From contig JASLQF010000044.1 of NCBI GenBank assembly GCA_030744625.1, forward strand, positions 1 to 64,000: 64,000 nt of DNA. Reading direction: 5' to 3'. The notes beneath the pieces were generated by a model, which saw only the letters and a list, made by a program, of their open reading frames with translations, searched no databases and was not told where the DNA came from. The translations under genes and the position numbers were made by a program. The first letter of the stretch is position 1. Each line of letters opens with the position of its first letter. Below are positions 28,627 to 37,546 of the stretch, piece after piece. The DNA comes from Rhodospirillales bacterium. GTDB lineage: Bacteria; Pseudomonadota; Alphaproteobacteria; Rhodospirillales; JASLQF01.

Positions 28627-29472
28627 ATGGACCCCGCCGCCATCCGCGCCCAGGAAAAGGACCGCTGGAACTACGTCGCCGCCGGCTGGAAAACGTGGTG
28701 GGAGGTCATCGAAGGCTGGAGCCAGCCGGTCAGCGACCGCCTCGTCGAAATGGCCGGCGTGGGTCCCGGCGACACCGTCCTCGACATCGCCACCGGCGCC
28801 GGCGAGCCCGCCCTCACCGCGGCGCGCCGGGTCGGGCCGGCGGGCCGCGTCGTCGCCACCGACCTGTCCGGCGCCATGATGCGGCTCGCCGCCGAGCGCG
28901 CCGCCGCCGACGGCCTCGGCAACATCGAGTTCCGCGAGGCCGGGGCGGAAACCCTCTCGTTGCCCGGAACAACCTTCGACGCCGCGCTGTGCCGCTGGGG
29001 TCTGATGTTCATGCCCGAGCCGGTGGCGGCGCTGGAGCGTGCCCTCGCCCACCTCGGACCAGGCGGGCGTCTCGCCGCCTCGGCCTGGGGGGCGGCCGAG
29101 GAGGTGCCCATGATCAGCATGGGCAGGTCGCTATTCAGCTCGCTCCTGCCGCCGCCCCCGGACCCCGACATCGGCCCCTTCCGCTTCGCCGAGGCGGGCA
29201 CCCTGGAAGGCCTGCTCGCCGCCGCCGGGTTCGACGACATCGAGGGCGAGCCGATCACCGTCACCGTCGAGTTTGCGGGGATGGCCGATTTCATCCGCTA
29301 CCGCCAGGAGGTCAGCACCCAGGACTTGGCGCTGCGCCAGAACCACCCGCCGGAGAAGGTGGCCGAGACATGGGCGACGGTCGCCGAGGAGGCCGCCGCC
29401 TACGCCGGTCCCGACGGCCGCGTGGTGATCGAGAACCGCGCCCTGATCTCGTCGGGCCGGCGAGCAAACTAA
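28627..29472 (+). CDS. Class I SAM-dependent methyltransferase
   Basis: Product of 281 residues with motif I VLDIATGAGEPALTAAR, VVATDLSGAMMRLA (motif II Asp), and LCRWGLMFMPEPVAAL. It belongs to the UbiE/Methyltransf_11 group; the acceptor is unknown. Its stop overlaps by four bases the stop of the convergent carbonic anhydrase gene. Confidence 0.88.
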   Translation: MDPAAIRAQEKDRWNYVAAGWKTWWEVIEGWSQPVSDRLVEMAGVGPGDTVLDIATGAGEPALTAARRVGPAGRVVATDLSGAMMRLAAERAAADGLGNIEFREAGAETLSLPGTTFDAALCRWGLMFMPEPVAALERALAHLGPGGRLAASAWGAAEEVPMISMGRSLFSSLLPPPPDPDIGPFRFAEAGTLEGLLAAAGFDDIEGEPITVTVEFAGMADFIRYRQEVSTQDLALRQNHPPEKVAETWATVAEEAAAYAGPDGRVVIENRALISSGRRAN

Positions 29473-29999
29473 CCGCTGGTTTCGTCGGCCTCCTTGAATT
29501 GGCGCGCCCGCTTGACGTAGTTGTCGGCGGACCGCGTCATGACCGCCAAGTCGTCGTCGTTGAGGTCGCGCAGGCGCCTTGCGGGGACGCCGCCCCACAG
29601 TTCGCGCGAACCGACCCGGACATCCGGCAACACCACGGCGCCGGCGGCGATGAACGCCTCCTTGCCGACCACGGCGCCGTCGAGAACCGTGGCGCCGACG
29701 CCGATCAGGCAACCATCCTCGAGGATGCAGCCGTGGAGGACGGCGGCGTGGCCGATCGAGACGCCGGAGCCGATGATCGTCGGCGTGCCGAATTCCACGT
29801 GAACGACGCAACGGTCCTGGATGTTGGAGCGCTCTCCGACGCGGACCCCCGCCTCGTCGCCGCGCAGGACGGCGCCCGGCCAGAGACTGCTCTCGGCGCC
29901 GATCTCGACGTCACCGACGACGGCGGAGCCGGGTGCCAGGTAGACGGTGTCGTCGACGCGGGGCCGCGCATCCTCATAGGGAACAATAAGGCCACTCAT
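29469..29999 (-). CDS. Gamma carbonic anhydrase-family hexapeptide protein
   Basis: Product of 176 residues forming a left-handed beta helix. Features are VVGDVEIGAESSLWPGAVLRGD, the zinc His residues (VVHVEFGTPT, then IGHAAVLHGC) and WGGVPARRLRDL. The family includes gamma carbonic anhydrases and PaaY-like thioesterases. The start is set at MSGL because GAGGGACGG precedes it. It is the last gene of a leftward group of three. Confidence 0.9.
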   Translation of the reverse strand: MSGLIVPYEDARPRVDDTVYLAPGSAVVGDVEIGAESSLWPGAVLRGDEAGVRVGERSNIQDRCVVHVEFGTPTIIGSGVSIGHAAVLHGCILEDGCLIGVGATVLDGAVVGKEAFIAAGAVVLPDVRVGSRELWGGVPARRLRDLNDDDLAVMTRSADNYVKRARQFKEADETSG

Positions 30000-30018
30000 G
30001 GTTCCGTCCCTCATCCTT

Positions 30019-30726
30019 TCACGGTATCTGAAGCCAGTCGCGCAGGGCGGCGTTGACGGCTTGGGGTTGCTCGAGGGTGGCCAGGTGGCCGCAGTCCTCG
30101 ACCACGACAAGGCTTGCCCGGGGCATGGCACCGGCCATCTCCTGGTGTACCTCGAGGGGCGTTAACGCGTCCTGGCGCCCGCACAGGACCAGCGTCGGGC
30201 AGTGGATCGCCGATAGGTGCGGCCGGCTGTCGATACGCTTCAGGATGGCGCTCTGCTGGCGCAGGAAGGCGTCCTTCCCGATGCGCTCCGCCATGGCCAT
30301 GACGCACCCCGTCAGCTCCTCGTCGTCGAGCCGGTCGGGGTGAATCAACAATGGCAGAAGGCGCGGCGTAACGCCCTTGAACCGGCCCTTCCGGGCGAGC
30401 TCGATGAGGCCGCCGCGGTGTACCGTATTTTCCGGCGTATCGGCGCGCGCCGAGGTGTCGAGGAGAGCCAGGCGCGTCACCCGGTCGGGCGCCTGGCGCA
30501 TGATCTCGAGGGCCACGTAGCCGCCCATCGAAAGCCCGGCCAGGGCGAAGTTCTCCGGCGCCTCGATGAGCACCGAGCGCGCCATCGCCTCGATGCTGTC
30601 GTCGTCGGTGAAATCGCCGATGGTGAAGGACGCGGCGTCGCCCAGGGTCTCCGTCTGGTGGCGCCACAGCGCCCCGTCGCAAAGCAGGCCGGGCAGAAGC
30701 ACGAGCGGGGTCGTGGACGCCGTCAT
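30019..30726 (-). CDS. Alpha/beta hydrolase
   Basis: Product of 235 residues with the catalytic triad in order: nucleophile elbow GLSMGGY, acid GRQDALTP and His in EDCGHLATLE. It begins with LVLLPGLLCDGALW, typical of the 3-oxoadipate enol-lactonase/MenH-like group. The substrate is unknown. It is 19 bp from the carbonic anhydrase gene and 25 bp from the isochorismatase-like gene, so the three probably share a transcript. Confidence 0.88.
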   Translation of the reverse strand: MTASTTPLVLLPGLLCDGALWRHQTETLGDAASFTIGDFTDDDSIEAMARSVLIEAPENFALAGLSMGGYVALEIMRQAPDRVTRLALLDTSARADTPENTVHRGGLIELARKGRFKGVTPRLLPLLIHPDRLDDEELTGCVMAMAERIGKDAFLRQQSAILKRIDSRPHLSAIHCPTLVLCGRQDALTPLEVHQEMAGAMPRASLVVVEDCGHLATLEQPQAVNAALRDWLQIP

Positions 30727-30751
30727 CGGGGCACCGTCATTCGAGTTTTCG

Positions 30752-31303
30752 TCATTTGATCAAGGCCAGAAGTTCCCTGAAGTGGGGATGGTCGGCGCGC
30801 TCCATCCATTCGAAGACGACCATCTCGGTGGTAACGATGGCGGCTCCGGCGGCGCGCAGGCGCTCCACGCCGGCGGTGGCGTTCTCCGGCGTGCGCGAGG
30901 CGGCGGCGTCGGCCACCACGAAGACCTCATGGCCCTTGTCCAGCAGATCCATGGCGCCCTGCAGGACGCAGACATGTGCCTCCATGCCGGCGACCACCGC
31001 CTGGCCGCGGTCGAGCTCGCGGAAACGATCCGCGAAAGCGTCGTCGGCGACACACGAGAAGTGCATCTCCTCGACGATGGAGCCTTGGGGGGCCAGCTCG
31101 GCGATTTCCGGTACCGTATGGCCAAGACCGCCGGGGCTCAGCTCGGGCACCAGGACGGGAACCCCGAGGCGCCGCGCCGCCGTCATCAGCACGCGGGCAT
31201 TGGCGATGGCGCGGGCGGAATCGTGGACGGCAGGCGCCAGCCGGGCCTGAACGTGCACGACCAACAGCGCCGAGCGCTCGGCCTTGATCAGCATCGGCCT
31301 CAT
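30752..31303 (-). CDS. Isochorismatase-fold protein, catalytic residues altered
   Basis: Product of 183 residues. The fold is clear from AGMEAHVCVLQGAMDLL (nucleophile Cys112), HEVFVVADAAASRTPEN and AAGAAIVTTEMVVFEWM, close to the YcaC-like hydrolases. Two members of the usual Asp-Lys-Cys triad are replaced: LLVVDVQ reads LLVVHVQ (His17) and the Lys of the EKTxFS segment is Glu79 (VEEMHFSC). It may be inactive, or may use a different chemistry. It opens the leftward three-gene group. Confidence 0.88.
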   Translation of the reverse strand: MRPMLIKAERSALLVVHVQARLAPAVHDSARAIANARVLMTAARRLGVPVLVPELSPGGLGHTVPEIAELAPQGSIVEEMHFSCVADDAFADRFRELDRGQAVVAGMEAHVCVLQGAMDLLDKGHEVFVVADAAASRTPENATAGVERLRAAGAAIVTTEMVVFEWMERADHPHFRELLALIK

Positions 31304-31495
31304 TCCCCAAACGAACCGCGTAATCGGGGCGCCACGTTAACGGATGCGGCTAGCCCCGCCAAGGGCACTGCTAGCGCCCCGGCGCCCCGACATGCAGGGG
31401 CGATTGACAGGGGTGTGGGAAAGCCTAAACTCGCGCACCAGACTTGGCGCCAACCGCTTCCATTGGCGGCTCCCCGCCGCTCAGACCCGGTTTGA

Positions 31496-32995
31496 ATGAA
31501 GTTTTCTGAACTCGAGCTTAGCGAAGATGTCCTGCGCGCCGTGACCGAGGCGGGCTACTCCGAGCCCACGCCGGTGCAGGAGCAGGCCATCCCCTACGTC
31601 TTCATGGGCCGCGACGTGCTCGCCTGCGCGCAGACGGGGACCGGAAAGACGGCGTCCTTCACCCTGCCCATGATCGACATCCTGGCGGCGGGCCGCGCCA
31701 AGGCGCGCATGCCGCGCTCCATCATCCTCGAGCCGACACGCGAGCTGGCGGCCCAGGTCGCCGAAAACTTCGACACCTACGGCAAGTATCACAAGCTGAC
31801 CAAGGCGCTGCTCATCGGCGGCGTTTCCATGGACGACCAGATAAAGGTGCTGGACCGCGGCGTCGATGTGCTGATCGCCACGCCGGGGCGCCTACTCGAC
31901 CTGTTCGGGCGCGGGCGTCTCCTGTTGAACGACGTCAAGATCCTGGTCATCGACGAAACCGACCGCATGCTGGACATGGGTTTCATCCCCGACGTCGAGC
32001 GCATCGTCTCGCTGACGCCCAAGATACGCCAGACCCTGTTCTTTTCGGCCACCATGCCGCCCGAGATCAGGCGTCTTGGCGAAGCCTTCCTCATGAACCC
32101 CAAGGAAATTCACGTGTCGCCGCCGGCGACCACGGCGGTTAACGTCATCCAGGGGGTGATCACGATCAGGCACAATGACGGCCCCCGGCCGGGCGGCGGC
32201 CAGAAGGAGAAGCGCCACGCCCTGCGTCAGTTGATCAGCCACGAGAACGTCAAGAACGCCCTCGTCTTCTGCAACCGCAAGCGTGATGTCGGCGTGCTTC
32301 ACCGCTCCCTCAACCGTCACGGCTTCAACGCCGCCCAGTTGCACGGCGACATGGTGCAGTCGGTGCGCATGGAGACCCTGGCCGCCTTCAAGCGCGGCGA
32401 GATGAAATTCCTGGTGTGCAGCGACGTCGCGGCGCGCGGCCTCGATATCCAGGACATGAGCCACGTCTTCAACTTCGACGTGCCGACCAGTCCCGAGGAC
32501 TACGTGCACCGTATCGGGCGCACGGGGCGCGCCGGACGAACCGGGCGCGCCTACACTTTGGCCCTGCCCGAAGACGCCAAGTACATACAGGCGATCGCCC
32601 GTCTCATCGGCAAGGAAATCCCGCGCATCACCCTCGACGGCGATTCGGCCCCGGAGAGCAGGGGCAAGGCTGAGAGCGAAAGCGAAAGCGAAAGCGAAAG
32701 CGAAAGCGAGAGCGGGAAAAAGGGCGAGGAAGAACGGGAACATGCCCCGGCGCGCCGCCGCCGACGCCGGTCGGGGGGACGCGGGCGCAAAGCGGCGGGC
32801 GACACGAAGGCCGACGCCGGGCGCGGCCCTCGGCCCAACGAAAAGCCGGGCGAAGCGAAACCGGAAGCCGGCCCGACGGACGGCGGCCGGCGCCGCCAGA
32901 AGCCGGCGGAGAGCGCCGACAAGCCGGTGGTCGGCATGGGGGACCATGTGCCCGCCTTCATGCAGCGGCCGGTCAAACCACCGACGGAGCGCTGA
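31496..32995 (+). CDS. DEAD-box RNA helicase with DETD motif and long C-terminal tail
   Basis: Product of 499 residues. Motifs: PTPVQEQAIP, AQTGTGKT, PTRELAAQ, TPGRLLDL, motif II reads DETD (Asp153-Asp156) instead of DEAD, SAT, ARGLDI and HRIGRTGRAG. The tail from about residue 385 is disordered: a Ser-Glu run coded by a 6-bp repeat at 32671-32712, then basic Arg/Lys/Gly-rich blocks. RhlE/CsdA-like tails bind RNA. The AsnC-like gene starts four bases after its stop. Confidence 0.93.
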   Translation: MKFSELELSEDVLRAVTEAGYSEPTPVQEQAIPYVFMGRDVLACAQTGTGKTASFTLPMIDILAAGRAKARMPRSIILEPTRELAAQVAENFDTYGKYHKLTKALLIGGVSMDDQIKVLDRGVDVLIATPGRLLDLFGRGRLLLNDVKILVIDETDRMLDMGFIPDVERIVSLTPKIRQTLFFSATMPPEIRRLGEAFLMNPKEIHVSPPATTAVNVIQGVITIRHNDGPRPGGGQKEKRHALRQLISHENVKNALVFCNRKRDVGVLHRSLNRHGFNAAQLHGDMVQSVRMETLAAFKRGEMKFLVCSDVAARGLDIQDMSHVFNFDVPTSPEDYVHRIGRTGRAGRTGRAYTLALPEDAKYIQAIARLIGKEIPRITLDGDSAPESRGKAESESESESESESESGKKGEEEREHAPARRRRRRSGGRGRKAAGDTKADAGRGPRPNEKPGEAKPEAGPTDGGRRRQKPAESADKPVVGMGDHVPAFMQRPVKPPTER

Positions 32996-32999
32996 GCCG

Positions 33000-33242
33000 A
33001 TGCAGACCATATTCATCCAAGTGAAATGCGAGCTGGGCAAGGCCTACGATGTCGCCGACAAGGCGGTGGAGCGGGTGTCACAGGTCTCGGAGGTTCACTC
33101 CACGTCGGGCAACTACGACCTGCTGATCAAGTGCCACCTCGACGACGGTACCGACCTCGGCCACTTCGTGACCGAGCACATCCAGACCCTTCCCGGGGTC
33201 AAGGACACCTTCACCATCATTACCTTCAAGGCCTTCACCTAA
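33000..33242 (+). CDS. Stand-alone Lrp/AsnC ligand-binding (RAM) domain protein
   Basis: Product of 80 residues made only of the AsnC-type RAM domain: FIQVKCELGKAYDVADKAVE, VHSTSGNYDLLIKCHLDD, LPGVKDTFTIITFKAF. There is no DNA-binding helix-turn-helix. Such stand-alone domains form octamers and bind amino acids. Its start lies just after the helicase stop, so the two are co-transcribed. Confidence 0.9.
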   Translation: MQTIFIQVKCELGKAYDVADKAVERVSQVSEVHSTSGNYDLLIKCHLDDGTDLGHFVTEHIQTLPGVKDTFTIITFKAFT

Positions 33243-33496
33243 AGGCGATCACGGCGCCGCGCCCGGCCCGCCGACCACGCCTTCGCTCCATTCTCGCGAC
33301 CCCGGTACAAGCCGGCGCGGTGGCCCGCGTGCGCGCCGAAAGCTTCCTCGGGAAATGAGTTGTGCATGCACATGACACGCGTCAATTACAGAGCGAGGGG
33401 AAGGCGCTATAAGACGAACAAAACATAATCAATCATGCCGAGGAGGCGGGAGACCGAGGTGGGGCACGAAGTTTCGCACCGATGGAGACAACCGCC
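33243..33496. other. Intergenic region with a 12-bp palindrome
   Basis: No gene is supported. TGTGCATGCACA at 33361-33372 is a perfect palindrome, followed by TGACACGCGTCA at 33373-33384 with matched TGAC/GTCA ends. These lie about 130 bp before the haem-protein start and may be regulator sites. TATAAGAC at 33410 could belong to a -10 element. Confidence 0.4.
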
Positions 33497-34861
33497 ATGA
33501 AACAGAACAAGAAATTGACCGGTTGGCGGACGTCGCCGCTGGTCTTGTTCGCCGCGACACTGGGTCTCGCCTTCTTCGTTTCCGGCTCCGCTGCGGCGGC
33601 TGATCCGGCAGCCATCGACTGGTCGAAAATTTCCACCAAGACCGTCAAGCTTTTCTATCCCGGTCAGTCAAGCCACCAGTGGATGCGCAGCCCCGCGCAC
33701 AAGCGCGCCGACAAGAAGTCCAAGGCCGGCGATAGCTGTATTTCCTGCCACGAAGACGAAGAGTCCGAAATCGGCGACCTCATCGCCACCGGCAAGAAGC
33801 TGGAGCCGACGCCGCCGCCCGCCAAGCCAGGCAGCATCGACCTTGAGGTTCAGGCCGCCTACGACTCCAAGAACGCCTACCTCCGCTTCCGCTGGAAGAC
33901 CAAGAACCCCTTCCCCGGCGACGCCCATCCGCACTGGCGCTTCGACGGCAAGGCGTGGAAGGGCTACGGCGGCCCGCGCCTGACCAAGTCCGTGTACACG
34001 GGCCAGACCCCGCCGATTTACGAGGACCGGCTGTCGATGATGATCGACGATGGCGGCGTGCCGATGTTCGCGGCCCAGGGGTGCTGGCTGACCTGCCACG
34101 ACGGCGGTCGCGACATGCAGGGCGTCGTCTCGGCGGACCGGGTCAAGGCCCACTCGCTGCTCGGCAAGGTGCTCAAGAAGAAGGACGTGCGCAAGTACCT
34201 GCCGGCCTCGCGCGGCGACAAGAAATCGACCTGGGACAAGACCAAGTCGGTCGAGGAGATCGCCAGGATCAAGGCCGCCGGCGGCTTCGTCGACCTCATG
34301 CAGTGGCGGGCGCATCGCTCCAACCCGATCGGCATGGCCGATGACGGTTACGTCCTCGAGTACCGCCTGTTCGACGCCGGCAAGAAAATGTTCTTCAAGA
34401 ACAAGGACGCCAAGACCGGCCTGCCCAAGTTCATGTACGACGCAAACAAGGTCGGCGTGAAGGCGATCCGGGCCGAGGACCTGCGCGTGGCCGGCAAGCC
34501 GCAACAGTTGATCGAGGGCGTCAACGCGGTGCCCTTCGATGCCGGTGCCGGTTGGAAGGAAGGCGACCTCATCCCCGAGTACGTGCTGACCCGCGCCGTC
34601 CAAGGCTCGGCCGGCGACAACAACAACGTCAAGGGCACGTGGAAGGACGGCGCGTGGACCGTTGTGTGGGCGCGGCCCATGAACCTCAACAATCCGGACG
34701 ACAAGCCATTCAAGGACGGCGCCGTCGTCAACGTCGGGTTCGCGGTCCACGACGACAACATCACCACCCGCGGCCATCACGTTTCCTTCTCCATGAGCCT
34801 CGGGTTCGGGGTCAAGGCCGACATCACGGCGGTGAAGCTGGGGGCGGCCCTGGGGGGCTGA
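33497..34861 (+). CDS. Periplasmic haem protein, ethylbenzene-dehydrogenase-gamma-like
   Basis: Product of 454 residues. A signal peptide (about 1-38, ending SGSAAAAD) is followed by a c-type site GDSCISCHEDE near residue 80. The central domain resembles the EB_dh / cytochrome c-552 haem-binding fold (DLEVQAAYDSKNAYLRFRWK, HPHWRFDGKAWKGYGG, DRLSMMIDD). A second site, QGCWLTCHDGG, has three residues between the Cys. The end (VNVGFAVHDDNITTRGHHVS) matches the family. It should carry electrons in the periplasm, probably with the following tetrahaem protein. Confidence 0.85.
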   Translation: MKQNKKLTGWRTSPLVLFAATLGLAFFVSGSAAAADPAAIDWSKISTKTVKLFYPGQSSHQWMRSPAHKRADKKSKAGDSCISCHEDEESEIGDLIATGKKLEPTPPPAKPGSIDLEVQAAYDSKNAYLRFRWKTKNPFPGDAHPHWRFDGKAWKGYGGPRLTKSVYTGQTPPIYEDRLSMMIDDGGVPMFAAQGCWLTCHDGGRDMQGVVSADRVKAHSLLGKVLKKKDVRKYLPASRGDKKSTWDKTKSVEEIARIKAAGGFVDLMQWRAHRSNPIGMADDGYVLEYRLFDAGKKMFFKNKDAKTGLPKFMYDANKVGVKAIRAEDLRVAGKPQQLIEGVNAVPFDAGAGWKEGDLIPEYVLTRAVQGSAGDNNNVKGTWKDGAWTVVWARPMNLNNPDDKPFKDGAVVNVGFAVHDDNITTRGHHVSFSMSLGFGVKADITAVKLGAALGG

Positions 34862-35032
34862 ATCCGCCGGCCGGTCGAATGGCCACGGTCGGGACCGTGT
34901 GTCGCGTCTCGGCGAACGCGGCTTCGACCCGGCCGGCCCGAACCTGAAGCCCTAACCCACTTCGCTGTTTCCGGCGAGACGCCGGAGGGCCACGCACCGT
35001 GTTAAGGTGTCGTGAAAGTCGCGGAGGAATCG

Positions 35033-35647
35033 ATGACGGACCACCCACCTAAAGTCGCTGGAGCCAGCGAAACAGAGGCAGATGGCCGAGCGCCAAGGTT
35101 CAAGCGGCGCCGGCTGGCCGGCGCCGCCATCGCGGTGCTGGTGATCGCCGGCATGGCGCTGGCGTTCGGGCCGGCGACGCGGACGGTCGTCGCCGATCAG
35201 TTCGTCTGCCTTGGCTGCCATCAGAAAGCGGACTACGCCACCAGCGGCGAAGGCGCGCGCTCCAAGGTCCATCGCGCCACCAAGGAGGGCGGAGAGACGA
35301 CCTGTGCCGAGTGTCACGTGATGCCAAGCTGGTCGGGGTCGGCGTTCGTGTATTCCCACTACGTGGCTGGCACCGACCTCTTCGGACACTTCCCCGATCG
35401 CCGGGCGCAACGCCATGGCGCGGCCGTCACGCCGACCGCCGCCAAGGCGTACCGGGTCCGCGATCGTTTGGTGGAGTACGACAGCAACACGTGTCGCACC
35501 TGTCACATCGAATCCGAGATCAAGCCCAAGCGCAAGCGTGGACGGAACGCGCACAAGAACGCGTTGGTGAAAAAGGAAACCTGCATCCTATGTCACTACA
35601 ATCTCGTCCACATCGAGGTTCCTCTGCGCGAGGAATCCCAGGAGTAA
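35033..35647 (+). CDS. Membrane-anchored tetrahaem cytochrome c (NapC/NirT-like)
   Basis: Product of 204 residues. One N-terminal membrane helix (LAGAAIAVLVIAGMALAFG) precedes four CXXCH sites: CLGCH, CAECH, CRTCH and CILCH. This matches the NapC/NirT group, which takes electrons from quinol and passes them to periplasmic partners. It is shorter and more divergent than NapC. GGAGGA precedes the ATG. The preceding haem gene is the natural partner; no reductase subunit is visible. Confidence 0.87.
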   Translation: MTDHPPKVAGASETEADGRAPRFKRRRLAGAAIAVLVIAGMALAFGPATRTVVADQFVCLGCHQKADYATSGEGARSKVHRATKEGGETTCAECHVMPSWSGSAFVYSHYVAGTDLFGHFPDRRAQRHGAAVTPTAAKAYRVRDRLVEYDSNTCRTCHIESEIKPKRKRGRNAHKNALVKKETCILCHYNLVHIEVPLREESQE

Positions 35648-35689
35648 GGGGCGCCGCCCGAGACATCTTCGCCGCGCCCCGACAAGAAA

Positions 35690-35715
35690 AACGGCGGCCC
35701 GTCTGGGCCGCCGTT
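35690..35715 (-). terminator. Intrinsic terminator-like hairpin
   Basis: AACGGCGGCCC and GGGCCGCCGTT pair around a GTCT loop. On the minus strand the stem is followed by TTTTTC, so it best fits termination of leftward transcripts from thiSG about 190 bp away. It could also help end the cytochrome transcript. Confidence 0.55.
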
Positions 35716-35902
35716 CGGCACCGCCCGGCGCGCGCCATTATGGTATGCGAATGGTAATTAATACAGTTCGGAGATGGTGAAGCCTCGGATGCCATCGACC
35801 GCCGGCGGCGGGAAGGTGGCGCCGGTCCGATACCCTCCCACCCCGGCCCGACCGGACGGATGGGAATGGCAACGACACGACCCCGACTACACGGGCAATG
35901 CC

Positions 35903-36898
35903 CTAGATCAGCCCGCCGAGCGGCGAGGACGGATCGGCGTAGCGCTTCTTGGCCATGCGCCCGGCCAGATAGGCGTGGCGCCCGGCGGCCACCGCGTGCT
36001 TCATGGCGGCGGCCATGCGGATCGGGTCCCCGGCCTCGGCGATGGCGGTGTTCATGAGCACCCCGGCGCACCCCAATTCCATGGCCACGGTGGCGTCCGA
36101 CGCCGTGCCGACACCGGCGTCGACGATGACCGGCACCCTCGACTGTTCGACGATGAGGCGGATGTTGACGGCGTTCTGGATGCCTAGGCCGGAGCCGATG
36201 GGGGCGCCCAGCGGCATGATGGCGGCGGCCCCGGCGTCCTCCAGGCTCTTGCACATGATGGGGTCGTCGGAGCAGTAGACCATGACCTGGAAACCCTCCC
36301 CGACCAGGGTCTCGGTGGCGGCCAGGGTCTCCATCATGCGCGGATAAAGGGTCTTCTCGTCACCCAGGATCTCCAGCTTGACCAGGTCCCAGCCCCCCGC
36401 CTCGCGCGCCAGGCGAAGCGTGCGCAGCGCTTCGTCGGCGGTAAAGCAGCCGGCGGTATTGGGCAGATAGGTGTACTTCTTGGGGTCGATGAAATCGACC
36501 AGCATGGGCTGGTCCGGGTCGGACACGTTGACCCGGCGCATGGCGACGGTGATCATCTCCGCCCCCGACGCTTCGAGGGCGAGGCGGTTCTGCTCGTAAT
36601 CGCGGTACTTGCCGGTGCCGATGATGAGCCGCGAGCGGAAGCGCCGCCCGGCCACTTCGAGAAGATCGTCTTCGTCCCGGACGGCGGCGTCGTCGGGCGC
36701 GCCGCCGCCGATGAAATGGACGATTTCCAGCCTGTCCCCGTCGGCCAGCGCGGTTTGCGGGTAAGTGGATCTGGAGACGATCTCCAGGTTGCGCTCGACC
36801 GCCACCTTGCGCGGGTCGATGCCGATGCGGCCGAGGAGCTGCTCGACGCTCAGCGCTTCCTCGAAGGTGCGTTCCTCGCCGTTGATGGTCAGGCGCAT
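35903..36898 (-). CDS. thiG: ThiS-ThiG fusion (sulfur carrier / thiazole synthase)
   Basis: Product of 331 residues. Residues 1-66 are ThiS ([20 protein letters not shown] ... EIVHFIGGG). From about 78 the ThiG barrel follows ([17 protein letters not shown], the Schiff-base Lys174 in [35 protein letters not shown]). Together they make the thiazole phosphate of thiamine. The ThiS GG that should be a free C-terminus for thiocarboxylation is internal, followed by GAPDD. Such fusions occur in alphaproteobacteria (recall). No TPP riboswitch is evident upstream. Confidence 0.93.
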   Translation of the reverse strand: MRLTINGEERTFEEALSVEQLLGRIGIDPRKVAVERNLEIVSRSTYPQTALADGDRLEIVHFIGGGAPDDAAVRDEDDLLEVAGRRFRSRLIIGTGKYRDYEQNRLALEASGAEMITVAMRRVNVSDPDQPMLVDFIDPKKYTYLPNTAGCFTADEALRTLRLAREAGGWDLVKLEILGDEKTLYPRMMETLAATETLVGEGFQVMVYCSDDPIMCKSLEDAGAAAIMPLGAPIGSGLGIQNAVNIRLIVEQSRVPVIVDAGVGTASDATVAMELGCAGVLMNTAIAEAGDPIRMAAAMKHAVAAGRHAYLAGRMAKKRYADPSSPLGGLI

Positions 36899-37072
36899 GG
36901 GGTTCACTGGACTCGCAGGATCGACAAACGACAAGTATGGGGCCGGCCCGCGGCCCGTTCAACCGGCGACGCAGCTCATTCGAGAACCCCGCCGGGGACG
37001 GAAATTGTATATGTTCGCGCCACGCGGGGCCATGGTATAAACCGTCGACGCGGCCGGGAAATCCTCAAGACG

Positions 37073-37516
37073 ATGTCCAAGAAGATCATGGTCCTCAACG
37101 GACCCAACCTCAACCTGCTGGGCACGCGACAGCCCGACGTGTACGGCGAGGAAACCCTTGCCGACATCGAGGCGGCGTGCGCCGGGCGGGGCACAGCCCT
37201 CGGGCTCGACGTGGATTTCCGCCAGACCAACTCGGAAGGCGAGATGGTCGACGCCATCCAGGAAGCGGGCGCCGCCCACGCCGGGCTCGTCGTCAATGCC
37301 GGGGCCTACACCCATACCTCGGTGGCCGTCCTCGACGCCCTCCTCGCCTGCGAGATGCCGATCATCGAGGTGCACCTTTCCAACATCTACCGACGCGATG
37401 ACTTCCGCCAACACTCTTTCGTCTCCAAGGCGGCGCTGGGCTCCATCTGCGGCCTCGGCGGCCACGGCTACGAGCTCGCCCTCGAGGCCTTGGCGCGGCT
37501 GCTCGAGGATAGCTGA
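37073..37516 (+). CDS. aroQ: 3-dehydroquinate dehydratase, type II
   Basis: Shikimate pathway enzyme. 147 residues, the usual type II size. Visible: LNGPNLNLLGTRQPDVYG (catalytic Tyr), FRQTNSEGEMVDAIQEA, VNAGAYTHTSVAV, EVHLSNIYRRDDFRQHSF. The gene precedes accB-accC as in many alphaproteobacteria, but here a 119-bp gap with a strong operator-like palindrome separates them. Confidence 0.96.
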   Translation: MSKKIMVLNGPNLNLLGTRQPDVYGEETLADIEAACAGRGTALGLDVDFRQTNSEGEMVDAIQEAGAAHAGLVVNAGAYTHTSVAVLDALLACEMPIIEVHLSNIYRRDDFRQHSFVSKAALGSICGLGGHGYELALEALARLLEDS

Positions 37517-37546
37517 AACCACGCCGCCGGCGGCACACCGCCAGAC

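Noticed and set aside
36899-37072. TPP riboswitch upstream of thiSG
   Set aside because: The conserved CTGAGA-type core is not seen in the gap between thiSG and aroQ.
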